In this document: positions 56,039 through 64,000 of the stretch, in pieces
Layout of the letters: every line of letters starts with the position of its first letter
How positions within the stretch are numbered: position 1 is the first letter of the stretch
Source: Oleiphilaceae bacterium
Lineage (GTDB): Bacteria; Pseudomonadota; Gammaproteobacteria; Pseudomonadales; Oleiphilaceae
Direction of reading: 5' to 3'
Length of the DNA: 64,000 nt
NCBI GenBank assembly: GCA_022447365.1
Contig: JAKVBL010000005.1
Location: forward strand, 124,001 to 188,000
Program-made: the position numbers and the translations under genes
The notes under the pieces: generated by a model
Database searches by the model: none
What the model was told of the DNA's origin: nothing
Seen by the model: the letters and a program-made list of their open reading frames with translations, nothing else

Positions 56039-57400
56039 CTAACCTTTGGCGCTTTCCATCTCTTCATTAATGTACTTGCCAGCAGCAAGGAACTGCCAGA
56101 TAGCAATAATACTGAATACAACGGAGACACCTAGTACTGCATAGCCCACTGATCGCGTACCGAAATCTGCACTTAGCTGATCACTGATAATACCGACAAG
56201 CACAGGGCCTAAGCCTAGGCCAAGAATATTGATCGCGAAAAATAAAATGGCTGAGGCGAGTGCGCGCATTCGCACATTGACCAGTCCTTGTACCATGGCC
56301 AAGCTTGGGCCCATATATACCGTTGCCATGGTGGCTGGAATAGCAAACAAGCAAAGCACTAAATAAAGTTCATCGAGCATGTAAACAAGGAACAAAAACG
56401 GGAGTGCTATCGCTGCCGAAACAGCAGGTATCCAGATATACCAGCGCTTGTCCTGTACACCTTTTTTATCCGCTAGATAACCTCCGTATAAGGTTCCGGC
56501 ACCACCTAAGATACCACTGATGAGCGCAAGCCAAGTGCCGAGTTCGCCGGTTTGAATGTCAAAGTTACGCAGCATATAAGGGGCAAACCAAATCGCGCTG
56601 CCATATGCGATAAGCGCAAGACATGAAGCGCCGAGAGAGATATGTCTGAAAGATTTTTTGCTCCACAGCGTTTTGATCGATTCCTTAAATGACACCGCAT
56701 CCTCGACCTTTTCAATTGCGTCACGTGCGCCGCGAATCGGTTCTTTAATCGTGGTTTGAATGAGAATGCCAATTAAGATGCCTGGTACGCCGACCACAAT
56801 AAAAGCAACACGCCAGCCAAAGAATTCGTTAATCCAGCCGCCTAGTAGAAAGCCGAATAGAACACCGATATTGATGCCAAGAGAGTAGATCGATAAGGCA
56901 GTACCGCGTTTTTCGGCAGGGTACATATCCGAAATCATGGAATGAGCTGGCGGACTGCAGCCTGATTCACCCACACCAACCCCGATGCGTGCGAGTAGTA
57001 GCTGAGTATAGTTTTGAGCAAAGCCGCTAATTGCGGTGAAAAAACTCCATGTGGATATGGCGATGCTCATGATGTTTCGCCGTACCCATTTGTCAGCAAG
57101 TCGCGCGACTGGAATGCCCATCATGACGTAAAAGAAGGCGAATGCGATACCCGTGAGTAAGCCTAACTGAGCATCACTCAGCAGCAATTCTTGCTTGATT
57201 GATTCCTGAAGAATCACAAGAATCTGTCGATCAATAAAATTGAAGGCGTAGGCCATGGTCAACATGAACAATACATAGTTTCGGTAGCGTGTATTGTCGT
57301 ATGGATTCTCGGTAGAGGAAGGGAGGATTTCTGCGCATGGCGCTGTTTTAGTGTTTTCGTCTGGCATGGCCGACGAAGTGGTTTCTGTAATGGAAGACAT
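56039..57400 (-). CDS. MFS transporter, spinster-like
   Basis: 453 residues with 12 transmembrane helices. The first helix 'AFNFIDRQILVILQESIK' and the loop 'PVARLADKWVRRNIMSIA' (the MFS G-x-x-x-D-R-x-x-R type motif) match spinster-family major facilitator proteins; 'GVGESGCSPPAHSMISDMYP' is another hallmark. Substrates in bacteria are mostly unknown, with lipids or sterol-like compounds suspected. Convergent with tRNA-Phe. Confidence 0.87.
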   Translation of the reverse strand: MSSITETTSSAMPDENTKTAPCAEILPSSTENPYDNTRYRNYVLFMLTMAYAFNFIDRQILVILQESIKQELLLSDAQLGLLTGIAFAFFYVMMGIPVARLADKWVRRNIMSIAISTWSFFTAISGFAQNYTQLLLARIGVGVGESGCSPPAHSMISDMYPAEKRGTALSIYSLGINIGVLFGFLLGGWINEFFGWRVAFIVVGVPGILIGILIQTTIKEPIRGARDAIEKVEDAVSFKESIKTLWSKKSFRHISLGASCLALIAYGSAIWFAPYMLRNFDIQTGELGTWLALISGILGGAGTLYGGYLADKKGVQDKRWYIWIPAVSAAIALPFLFLVYMLDELYLVLCLFAIPATMATVYMGPSLAMVQGLVNVRMRALASAILFFAINILGLGLGPVLVGIISDQLSADFGTRSVGYAVLGVSVVFSIIAIWQFLAAGKYINEEMESAKG

Positions 57401-57764
57401 GAATGTGTACCGTGGTTTGTTATTGTTGTACTACGATATTGCGAACGCCTGAATCGCGTAATTGGATTTATATTGTTTATTTTTTGCTCAGCTAGAGTAA
57501 ATGAAGTAGATGTGCAGCACAATGCTCCGAGTATCGTAGAATGATCTCTTCGCATGTCGGAATACTGTAAGGTTGATTGGCACTTCAGCGCGAGTTATCG
57601 CTCTTCGGTGCGGTTCTCGAAGTGTGGGAGCTTATGTGGTTTCTAATGTAAGACTGACAAGAACCACAGTTTTGCGAGCGCGCAAATTATCTTAGGGGTG
57701 GACAGTGTTTCTTATAGTCGCTCTTGGTCGAAGCACGCGTTCAACCAAGAGCTTCTTGAACGTT
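57401..57764. other. gap with a stem-loop, no gene
   Basis: 364 bases between two minus-strand genes. A nine-base-pair stem GCTCTTGGT / ACCAAGAGC lies at 57720-57752, a few bases after the efpL stop, and probably ends that transcript, though T's are few. The rest should hold the MFS promoter. Confidence 0.5.
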
Positions 57765-58340
57765 TTACTTGGCTTCTGCGCGACCAGTGAACTTGCGTTC
57801 TTCTACGTTGATCTTGATCCGATCGCCAGTAGAAATATGCTCAGGCACCTGAACAATCAAACCTGTTGATAGAGTCGCTGGTTTGGTGCGTGCACTTGCT
57901 GAAGCGCCTTTGATAGATGGGTCTGTTTCGACAATTTCCAGCTCAACAATCAATGGGGTTTCAACGGCTACTGGATGGTCATTTAAGATCAGAACCTGTA
58001 GGCCTTGAGATGCATCGGTGATAAACAGCAACTCTTCTTCAATGCTGGCTTTTTGCAGTGAGTAAGACGAATAGTCTTCGCTATCCATAAATACATATTC
58101 GTCGCCATCGTTGTATGAAAATGTGACGGGACGTCTGCTCAAGTCGGCGAAATTAAGCATGTCAGAATCTTTGAAAGTTTCGTCAATCTTCTGGCCAGTT
58201 GTCACGTTATACATGCGCATACGGTAAAGGCTCCCTCCCGCTCTGCCTTGCGGAACAGAACGCTCGATGTCTTTTACAAAATACGCTTCGCCGTTGTACT
58301 CAATGGCTGCATTCTTTTTTATTTCGCTAGCTTTTGGCAT
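57765..58340 (-). CDS. efpL: elongation factor P-like protein EfpL (YeiP)
   Basis: 191 residues with the three-domain EF-P fold: KOW-like N-domain ('[20 protein letters not shown]'), OB domain ('[20 protein letters not shown]') and the C-terminal '[19 protein letters not shown]'. At the tip of domain I, where EF-P carries a modified Lys, the sequence is '[15 protein letters not shown]' with Arg33, the mark of the EfpL (YeiP) branch that relieves ribosome stalling at prolines and some other motifs. Monocistronic. Confidence 0.93.
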   Translation of the reverse strand: MPKASEIKKNAAIEYNGEAYFVKDIERSVPQGRAGGSLYRMRMYNVTTGQKIDETFKDSDMLNFADLSRRPVTFSYNDGDEYVFMDSEDYSSYSLQKASIEEELLFITDASQGLQVLILNDHPVAVETPLIVELEIVETDPSIKGASASARTKPATLSTGLIVQVPEHISTGDRIKINVEERKFTGRAEAK

Positions 58341-58652
58341 GTCTTTACTCTCTTTGAATTTATTTTGGAGCCTATTATAAGGAGCGAAATGGAATTGATA
58401 AGTGTTTTATGTGCAGAAGAATAAAGGTGATTGTTTTGTTATTTGTGATACAAAACATAATAACGCGGTTGCGTATCGAGATAGAGCGAAAGCGAAAGCG
58501 TGAGCTGAGTCTATTCCTTTAAATGCTGTCGCAAGTATGGGAGCTATTTTTTAGCTCATGTTTACTGAAAGCGTCAGGATAATTTACATTTCTCTTTTTT
58601 TTATATTCAGGTTTTATGGTTAAGTTATTGATATCAGATGGTTCATAAAAAA
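58341..58652. other. intergenic region, no gene
   Basis: AT-rich. Contains the efpL promoter side and, near 58550, an inverted GAGCTA / TAGCTC pair around T's. No open frame with a ribosome binding site is seen. Confidence 0.4.
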
Positions 58653-58668
58653 TGGTTGGATATTTGCT
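58653..58668 (+). promoter_or_regulatory. sigma-54 (RpoN) promoter candidate
   Basis: TGGTTGGATATTTGCT matches the TGGCACG-N4-TTGCW consensus in the invariant -24 GG and -12 GC with exact spacing. Transcription would start near 58680, leaving about 40 bases before the ATG. PEP-CTERM genes are known to be RpoN/PrsR-controlled in some bacteria, which supports it. Confidence 0.65.
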
Positions 58669-58720
58669 GTATTCACCGAGCCGAATTGGTGACTTTATTT
58701 ATAAGATTGGAGATTTGCAG

Positions 58721-59320
58721 ATGTATACACGGATGACTGCTTTTGTTGTGGCTATGTTGCTCGCAGTAAGTGCGCAAGCCGCTATTATTTTTCAGGATGA
58801 TTTTGATTCTGAGGGAACTCAGACTTCTCACCTTAACTACAATGGGTTTACTAACTGGACTGTCAGCGAAGGTACTGTTGATTTGGTAGGTACGCCAAAC
58901 CCTTGGGGTATTGGATGTGTTGGTGGCGCTGGTAAGTGTGTTGATTTAGATGGTACTACTCGCAATGCAGGCGTATTCTCTAGTTCATCTATTTTTCTTG
59001 CCGCAGGTACTTACGAGTTGAGTTTTGACATCTCAGGAAATCAGCGAAACAGTGGTGGCGATACAATGGCTGTTACCTTGGGCGGATTCTTTGATCAGAA
59101 CTTCTCTTTGAACAGCTCTGATCCATGGCAGACAGTCACTTATCAATTTATTGTTGGCAGTGACACAAGTGATTCGATTATTTTTAATCACGCTGGCGGC
59201 GACAATATTGGCATTATGTTAGATAACGTTGTTCTTAGCTCTGTTGATGTTCTAGAGCCTGGTTCGTTAGCTCTTCTTGGGTTGGGCTTGCTCGGTTTGC
59301 GAGTAGCTAGAAAGCGTTAG
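58721..59320 (+). CDS. PEP-CTERM sorting-domain protein
   Basis: 199 residues: signal peptide (1-20, ending 'AVSAQA'), a beta-sandwich-like body with 'DDFDSEG', 'YELSFDISGNQRNSGGD' and 'DNVVLSS', and the C-terminal sorting signal 'EPGSLALLGLGLLGLRVARKR' with the EP motif, a hydrophobic helix and a basic tail. Such proteins are cleaved by an exosortase and exported, often with exopolysaccharide. No exosortase gene is in the window. The body resembles carbohydrate-binding-like DUF642 or choice-of-anchor domains. A terminator follows. Confidence 0.88.
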   Translation: MYTRMTAFVVAMLLAVSAQAAIIFQDDFDSEGTQTSHLNYNGFTNWTVSEGTVDLVGTPNPWGIGCVGGAGKCVDLDGTTRNAGVFSSSSIFLAAGTYELSFDISGNQRNSGGDTMAVTLGGFFDQNFSLNSSDPWQTVTYQFIVGSDTSDSIIFNHAGGDNIGIMLDNVVLSSVDVLEPGSLALLGLGLLGLRVARKR

Positions 59321-59345
59321 TTTCAGGCACTTTCTTATTGTAGGA

Positions 59346-59370
59346 AGCTCGCTATTAAGCGGGCTTTTTC
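59346..59370. terminator. intrinsic terminator between convergent genes
   Basis: AGCTCGC / GCGGGCT stem with a 6-base loop followed by TTTTTC on the plus strand, ending the PEP-CTERM transcript and overlapping the end of eutC. Confidence 0.75.
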
Positions 59371-60215
59371 GTTTCTGCCTCAAGAAAACTTTCGTCTTCG
59401 CTTCTGTCTTTCAGTTGAACACCAGAGAGCTTTTTGATTCGTGCTTCATTTAATAAATAAGTCGCTTTTTGAGCTGCCTCTGAATAGCCCATTCCGGCTT
59501 GTCGAATGTTTGAAATACAGTTTCTGCTAGCATCAGTTAAATTGAGTTTTGGAGACCAAGTTAGGTAGAGCCCCATGCTGTCAGGAGAACTTAAACCGGG
59601 GCGTTCTCCAATCAAAACCAAGACGCTTTTTGCATTTAAAAGTGTGCCGATATGATCTCCAATCGCGACGCGACCTTGTTCAACGATACAAATTGGCGCA
59701 ATGTTCCATGACTCTGAGAGTGCTTCTCGCGCTCCTAATCGAGGTAATAACTCGGCTAGAAATGGCGCAGCATTTTGCTCGATGGCAAACGCAGACAGAC
59801 CATCAACAACGACAATCGCTAAGTCGTAGTCGATGTTTTTGTTGCCTTGGTCTTGATTGAGTAATTCGCATGATGGATCATTTAAGAGTCGGCCAAAATC
59901 GGGGCGTTGCAGGTATTCTTGGCGATTTTTGGCTTGGCTATTAAGCGCTAGAGTGCCTAAATCACTCACTTCCTTAAGTGCGTTTAGATCTGTTGAAATG
60001 TTTTCAAAGCTCAATGGGGTATGCACGGCATCTTGTGCTTTTGCATGTGCAAGCTGAAAGGCTAATGAGTGCTTCGTTGGTATGCTGATGCCCGCACGCC
60101 CTAGTCCAATTCTCGCATCTGTAAATGCACGTAGTCGCTCCCAAGGATTGTCAGTAACTGATGCTTCAGAGTTTTTTGCCGTTTGAGCTTGTTTGTTCTG
60201 TTCGTCTTTGCTCAT
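59355..60215 (-). CDS. eutC: ethanolamine ammonia-lyase small subunit EutC
   Basis: About 286 residues. With EutB it forms the adenosylcobalamin-dependent enzyme that splits ethanolamine into acetaldehyde and ammonia. 'DARIGLGRAGISIPTKHSL', 'DYDLAIVVVDGLSAFAIEQ', 'GERPGLSSPDSMGLYLTW' and 'DASRNCISNIRQAGMGYSEA' are hallmark sequences. The ATG lies one base after the eutB stop; a start 17 codons earlier would overlap eutB. No microcompartment genes are present, so this is the cytosolic type. Confidence 0.95.
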   Translation of the reverse strand: MSKDEQNKQAQTAKNSEASVTDNPWERLRAFTDARIGLGRAGISIPTKHSLAFQLAHAKAQDAVHTPLSFENISTDLNALKEVSDLGTLALNSQAKNRQEYLQRPDFGRLLNDPSCELLNQDQGNKNIDYDLAIVVVDGLSAFAIEQNAAPFLAELLPRLGAREALSESWNIAPICIVEQGRVAIGDHIGTLLNAKSVLVLIGERPGLSSPDSMGLYLTWSPKLNLTDASRNCISNIRQAGMGYSEAAQKATYLLNEARIKKLSGVQLKDRSEDESFLEAETKKPA

Positions 60216-60216
60216 C

Positions 60217-61626
60217 TTAACTTCCTGCGAGGCGCTTAATGGAGTCGTTAAACAGAGCAGGGACATGACTGTTCAAACTAAAGCTATTGTGATCGTTCGC
60301 AATCTCTAATTTATGCAGCCACGCCTCAAATTCTGGCGCAGGCCTAAGGCCCATAGCGCGTCTTGCGTATAAGGCATCATGAAATGAAGTGGTCTGGTAA
60401 TTCAGCATGATGTCATCTGATCCAGGAATTCCCATAATGAAATTGCAGCCAGCGACACCGAGCAGTGTCAGTAAATTATCCATGTCGTTTTGGTCTGCAT
60501 CAGCGTGATTGGTGTAGCAAACGTCACACCCCATTGGTACGCCGAGAAGCTTGCCGCAAAAATGGTCTTCTAAACCTGCACGTATGATTTCTTTACCGTC
60601 GTATAGGTATTCTGGACCGATGAATCCGACCACCGTATTGACCAGCAGCGGATTGAATTTTCGCGCAACTGCGTAAGCTCTTGCTTCACATGTTTGTTGG
60701 TCAACCATATGGTGTGCATTTGCAGACAATGAACTGCCTTGGCCTGTCTCAAAATACATGACGTTATTGCCTATCGTTCCTCGATTTAGCGATAGTGCTG
60801 CATCGTGTGCTTCGGCAAGCGTGCTTAGATTAAAGCCAAAGCTGTCATTTGTAGCTTGCGTGCCGCCAATAGATTGAAACACCAAATCGACAGGAGCGTT
60901 TTTTTCTATGGCTTCGATCGTATTTGTTACGTGGGTAAGAACACAGGATTGCGTTGGTATTTCGTAGCTTTCGATGAGTTCGTTCGTCATATCGAGTAAT
61001 CGACGGGTCTGAGTGACATTATCAGTGGCGGGATTTATTCCGATGACTGCATCGCCATTGGCATAGAGCAATCCATCAAGGATGCTCGCTGCGATCCCCG
61101 TGAGATCGTCAGTAGGGTGATTTGGTTGAAGTCGGGTTGATAAGTGGCCGGGGAGTCCAATAGTATTTCTAAATGCGGTACTGACTTGGCACGTTTTAGA
61201 AACCAGTATCAAATCTTGATTACGCATTATTTTACTGACCGCGGCGGCCATTTCTGGCGTGATGCCTGAGCGAATTGTCGTTAGCATTTCGGTGCTTGCG
61301 AGATCACTAAGTAGCCAGTTTCTAAAATCTCCAACCGTAAGATGAGATATGGGTTCAAAGGCTGCTTTATTGTGCTCATCAATGATCAGTCGTGTTATTT
61401 CGTCATCTTCGTAGGGAATGAGCGTATCTTCTAGAAATCGTTTAAGTGGTACTTCCGCGAGCACCATCTGTGCAACAACCCTCTCTTCAGCATTACTCGC
61501 TGCGAGTCCAGCTAATCGATCACCAGAGCGAGCAGGAGTTGCTTTCGCCATGAGCTCTTTTAGATCGTTGAAGTGATAGGTTTTTGACCCGACGCTGTGA
61601 TGAAACGAATAACGACCTTTATTCAT
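60217..61626 (-). CDS. eutB: ethanolamine ammonia-lyase large subunit EutB
   Basis: 469 residues against 453 in E. coli; the TIM-barrel subunit that binds substrate and the cobalamin adenosyl group. 'AKATPARSGDRLAGLAA', 'GLLYANGDAVIGINPATDN', 'QSIGGTQATNDSFG', 'YFETGQGSSLSANAHH' and 'GFIGPEYLYDG' are conserved. It is the promoter-proximal gene of the pair. A hairpin with T tract lies 50 to 90 bases upstream on the same strand (separate entry). Confidence 0.96.
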   Translation of the reverse strand: MNKGRYSFHHSVGSKTYHFNDLKELMAKATPARSGDRLAGLAASNAEERVVAQMVLAEVPLKRFLEDTLIPYEDDEITRLIIDEHNKAAFEPISHLTVGDFRNWLLSDLASTEMLTTIRSGITPEMAAAVSKIMRNQDLILVSKTCQVSTAFRNTIGLPGHLSTRLQPNHPTDDLTGIAASILDGLLYANGDAVIGINPATDNVTQTRRLLDMTNELIESYEIPTQSCVLTHVTNTIEAIEKNAPVDLVFQSIGGTQATNDSFGFNLSTLAEAHDAALSLNRGTIGNNVMYFETGQGSSLSANAHHMVDQQTCEARAYAVARKFNPLLVNTVVGFIGPEYLYDGKEIIRAGLEDHFCGKLLGVPMGCDVCYTNHADADQNDMDNLLTLLGVAGCNFIMGIPGSDDIMLNYQTTSFHDALYARRAMGLRPAPEFEAWLHKLEIANDHNSFSLNSHVPALFNDSIKRLAGS

Positions 61627-61675
61627 GTTTTGTTCTCTAGGATCTTGTCGTTTTTATTCATTGTTCTGTGTACCC

Positions 61676-61717
61676 AAAAACTCCCTCTCATGCAGTGATG
61701 AACCACAAGAGAGGGAG
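61676..61717 (-). terminator. intrinsic terminator or attenuator upstream of eutB
   Basis: On the minus strand CTCCCTCTC / GAGAGGGAG (nine base pairs, 19-base loop) is followed directly by TTTTTGG. It sits about 50 bases upstream of eutB in the direction of transcription, either ending an upstream transcript or attenuating the eutBC leader. Confidence 0.7.
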
Positions 61718-62228
61718 GGCGCGGAACTTAGTTAGTTGTTTTAAAGCTTCTCTTTAATAATCTGCTCTTCTTTTTTTGAAGCAATAGTTTGGCCAAGTAA
61801 TGCGGTATTAGAGTGCTTGTTAATGTTTTGTATACGGCAATTGAACTTGATGCTAAGTATAGCGCTGAGGCACTCTATAACGCCGTGAACTGTGATGGCG
61901 ATTATTGCACATTGCTATGTATAGGGTTTGGGGCCGCTCACGACTTTTATACAAGAGCATCCCTCTGTTGCTGAAATAAAGTAAGGATATTTTTAGTGTT
62001 TTGGGAATTTTTTTGTGATGAGACTGCTTGGGCGTGCTAGATGCTGGACAGCGTATTGTTTCTATTGATTTACTCAAATAGCGCCCACTTATAGTGCGTT
62101 TATATAATTGCTCAGTAAATTCATTTGTTTTATGTTTTTATTAATCGGTTTTATCGATGAATAAGCCTTAAAATAACTGAACAACTTCATAAATGTCGTC
62201 TAAATTTTATCCACTTACTTAGTGTCGC
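61718..62228. other. gap upstream of eutB, no supported gene
   Basis: About 510 bases. A minus-strand stretch (61743 to about 61895) reads in one frame as 'ALLGQTIASKKEEQIIKEKL' preceded by 'HGVIECLSAILSIKFN', with no start codon after an upstream TAG, so it could be the end of a lost gene. I find no cobalamin-riboswitch B12 box. Confidence 0.4.
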
Positions 62229-62942
62229 ATGTTTAGGATGTTTATGTTTGTTTCTCTTACTCGTTCTTTTTTGTTGGCTGTATCGTGTTTTGTTGTCTTG
62301 GCAGGTATTTCTCCGTCAGCGCTAGCTATTAGCGCTGCTGAGTATGGTGTAGTACTGAACTTGTCTGGTAAGCAGCGCATGCTCACCCAGAAAATGTCTA
62401 AAGAGGTGACACTTGTTGCTTTAGGCGTTGATGCGGAACAGAACATCAAAAACCTAAGTGCTACGTCTGATTTGTTTGACCGCACGCTGAAAGGCTTGCG
62501 TGACGGCGATGCAGAGCTTGGTCTACCTTCAACGGAGTCGAAACGTATCGTACGACAGCTCGACAAGGTGGATGGTATTTGGGCTGAGTTCTATCCGGTT
62601 ATTAAAGATGTGATCGGTTCAGGTGCGGTGACGCAGGATCAATTATCTCTAATTGCAGAAAAGAATCTTCCCTTGCTTAAGCAAATGAACAAAGCTGTTG
62701 GGCTATACGAAAAAGACGCGAAAAAGAACGGAACTGAGGCCTCACCCGGGCTCGCAACAACGATCAACCTTGCTGGCAAGCAGCGAATGTTGACCCAAAA
62801 AATGAGTAAAGAATACTTTTTAGTAGCACTTGGTTTTGATGTTGAAAATAACAAGTTGAATCTACTCGATACTTATTCTTTGTTTGATCAAACGCTCTTT
62901 GGTTTGCGTGATGGAGACGACATTCTGCGGTTCATTAGGTGA
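62229..62942 (+). CDS. periplasmic PilJ-type (type IV pili MCP N-terminal-like) domain protein, second repeat truncated
   Basis: 237 residues: signal peptide (1-33, ending 'SALA'), then two copies of the PilJ-N helical domain. Repeat 1 has 'VLNLSGKQRMLTQKMSKE', 'FDRTLKGLRDGDAELGLPST' and 'WAEFYPVIKD'. Repeat 2 has 'TINLAGKQRMLTQKMSKE' and 'FDQTLFGLRDGDD' and then stops with 'ILRFIR'. After the stop, another frame reads 'LGEVSERLNAQLAQFKIQ', so an internal deletion with frameshift is likely. Such domains sense nitrate/nitrite or small ligands; this one is periplasmic and unattached. Confidence 0.78.
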   Translation: MFRMFMFVSLTRSFLLAVSCFVVLAGISPSALAISAAEYGVVLNLSGKQRMLTQKMSKEVTLVALGVDAEQNIKNLSATSDLFDRTLKGLRDGDAELGLPSTESKRIVRQLDKVDGIWAEFYPVIKDVIGSGAVTQDQLSLIAEKNLPLLKQMNKAVGLYEKDAKKNGTEASPGLATTINLAGKQRMLTQKMSKEYFLVALGFDVENNKLNLLDTYSLFDQTLFGLRDGDDILRFIR

Positions 62943-62997
62943 GGTGAGCGAGAGGCTGAACGCGCAACTTGCTCAATTTAAAATCCAATAAGCTGCT

Positions 62998-64000
62998 CTA
63001 TGGTTTAGTTATTTTCTCTTCGAAGTATTTTGAGATCGGGGCAGGTAAGCCTTTTTGTGCACGCGCCTCGTGCGTTAGCCACTCAAGCCTCTCTTCGCGA
63101 ATACTGTTTTCTTGTCGAGATACTTGGATGCGGACGGGATGGGCCAAGAGTGTGTAATGGCTAAAAATGTGTTTAAAAGGCCTGGCTTCATCAATAGATA
63201 AGCCTTTCAAATCAAAGCGTCTTTCTACTTCTTCGAGTATTTCATCGTATGTGTATTCTCGACTTAATTCAGGAAGTGAATGAAGCCCGCCCCAAATCCC
63301 GCTAGCAGGTCGTTTTTCAAACAACGTTTCATTGTTGCAAGTAATATCTAAAATCCAGCACTCTTTCACTGGATTTTTCTTCTTTGGTTTTGAGGTTGGG
63401 CGAAGCGTGATTGTGTCATTTGCATAGGCTTGGCAGTCAGTTTGAAATGGACATTGTGTGCATTGCGGCTTAGAGCGCGTGCATAGTGTTGCGCCAAGGT
63501 CCATGATGGCTTGCGTGTAATCCTCACATCGTTCGGTAGGGGTGTAGTTATCAGCCAATTGCCAGAGCTGTTTTTCTATTTCTCGCCCACCAGGCCAGCC
63601 TTCGATATCGTGCAAGCGTGTAAGTACGCGTTTAACGTTACCATCGAGAATTGGTGCTGAGCGTTTGAAAGCAATAGATGAAATGGCGCCTGCGGTGGAA
63701 CGGCCTATTCCAGAGAGTTCCATAATCTTCTCTACGTCACTCGGGAATGCACCGTCCAAATCAAAGACGACATGTTTTGCTGCTTTGTGAAGGTTTCTCG
63801 CACGTGCGTAATATCCTAGGCCTGCCCATTGAGCGAGCACTTGTTGTTCTTCGGCATGGGCCAAGGAATGAATGTCTGGGAAATGCTCCATAAACCGCTG
63901 GTAGTAGCCAATGACGGCAGCTACTTGTGTTTGTTGCAGCATGATTTCTGACACCCAAACTCGGTATGGTGTTTTGTCAGATTGCCAGGGCAGATCCTTT
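62998..64000 (-). CDS. mutY: A/G-specific adenine glycosylase MutY (5' end beyond window)
   Basis: DNA repair enzyme that removes adenine mispaired with 8-oxoguanine. The frame stays open to the window edge ('LPWQSDKTPYRVWVSEIMLQ'), so the start lies outside; a GTG inside 'VSEIML' is not the true start. Helix-hairpin-helix 'IMELSGIGRSTAGAISSI', catalytic 'LDGNVKRVLTRL', Fe-S ligands 'CTRSKPQCTQCPFQTDC', and a C-terminal Nudix-like domain that reads the 8-oxoG ('GIWGGLHSLPE', 'FKHIFSHYTLLAHPV') are all present. Confidence 0.96.
   Translation of the reverse strand, partial: KDLPWQSDKTPYRVWVSEIMLQQTQVAAVIGYYQRFMEHFPDIHSLAHAEEQQVLAQWAGLGYYARARNLHKAAKHVVFDLDGAFPSDVEKIMELSGIGRSTAGAISSIAFKRSAPILDGNVKRVLTRLHDIEGWPGGREIEKQLWQLADNYTPTERCEDYTQAIMDLGATLCTRSKPQCTQCPFQTDCQAYANDTITLRPTSKPKKKNPVKECWILDITCNNETLFEKRPASGIWGGLHSLPELSREYTYDEILEEVERRFDLKGLSIDEARPFKHIFSHYTLLAHPVRIQVSRQENSIREERLEWLTHEARAQKGLPAPISKYFEEKITKP

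Noticed and set aside
61743..61895. Coding-like minus-strand stretch upstream of eutB
   Set aside because: No start codon, no recognisable family, and it is closed by an upstream stop; composition alone is too weak for a gene call.
61627..62228. Cobalamin riboswitch ahead of eutBC
   Set aside because: I looked for the B12 box and found no convincing match on the minus strand.

Overview
The window is chromosomal DNA of moderate GC from a free-living, probably marine, gammaproteobacterium. The basis is the protein set: an RbsDACBK ribose operon, KatG, MutY, the YggX iron-trafficking protein, an EfpL-type elongation factor P paralogue, EutBC, a PEP-CTERM protein, DUF1330, DUF1295 and DM13 proteins, and integron-type cassettes. 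No genus can be named from the sequence alone. No phage, intact transposase or CRISPR array is visible.

Layout. 1-5.3 kb: end of a PA2779-family gene, then the ribose operon on the + strand. 5.3-16.2 kb: a mixed block holding an unrecognised 448-residue protein, a broken lipoprotein gene, an SDR-type reductase, a frameshifted lipoprotein, MarC, an old-yellow-enzyme homologue, a broken amidohydrolase, a LysE exporter, and a coupled small-molecule kinase/phosphatase pair. 16.2-26.8 kb: a GMC oxidoreductase with a divergent AraC regulator, an OmpA-like lipoprotein, hydrolase and DUF1295 genes, a polyamine-type binding protein, KatG and a flavin reductase. 26.9-33.7 kb: an accessory region of small minus-strand genes with attC-like sites (GrpB, DUF2750, small membrane proteins, a PIN/RHH toxin-antitoxin pair), a glmS fragment and other remnants. 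33.8-41.4 kb: hydrolases, a short MscS channel, YHS and DUF5610 proteins, and a TetR/serine-hydrolase divergon. 41.5-43.0 kb: a second, plus-strand cassette group (YceK-like, DoxX). 43.1-48.2 kb: four broken genes (RidA, LysR, MdaB-like, a binding protein) among AraC and hydrolase genes. 48.3-55.8 kb: a permease/ArsR divergon and a compact minus-strand envelope-lipid cluster (GT4 glycosyltransferase, PAP2, phosphatidylserine decarboxylase, membrane protein, class III aminotransferase, DM13), then YggX and tRNA-Phe. 56-64 kb: MFS transporter, EfpL, a PEP-CTERM protein with a sigma-54-like promoter, EutBC, a PilJ-domain protein and MutY (cut by the window end).

Two themes stand out. First, two attC-bearing cassette groups lie on opposite strands about 12 kb apart, each next to one copy of a ~250-bp dispersed repeat, with no integrase in the window. 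A second short repeat sits in the gaps between the minus-strand cassette-like genes. Second, many genes are disrupted: at least nine carry in-frame stops, frameshifts or truncations, with all three stop codons represented, which points to recent gene decay rather than recoding. The best candidate for unexplored biology among intact genes is the 49.6-55.3 kb envelope-lipid cluster.
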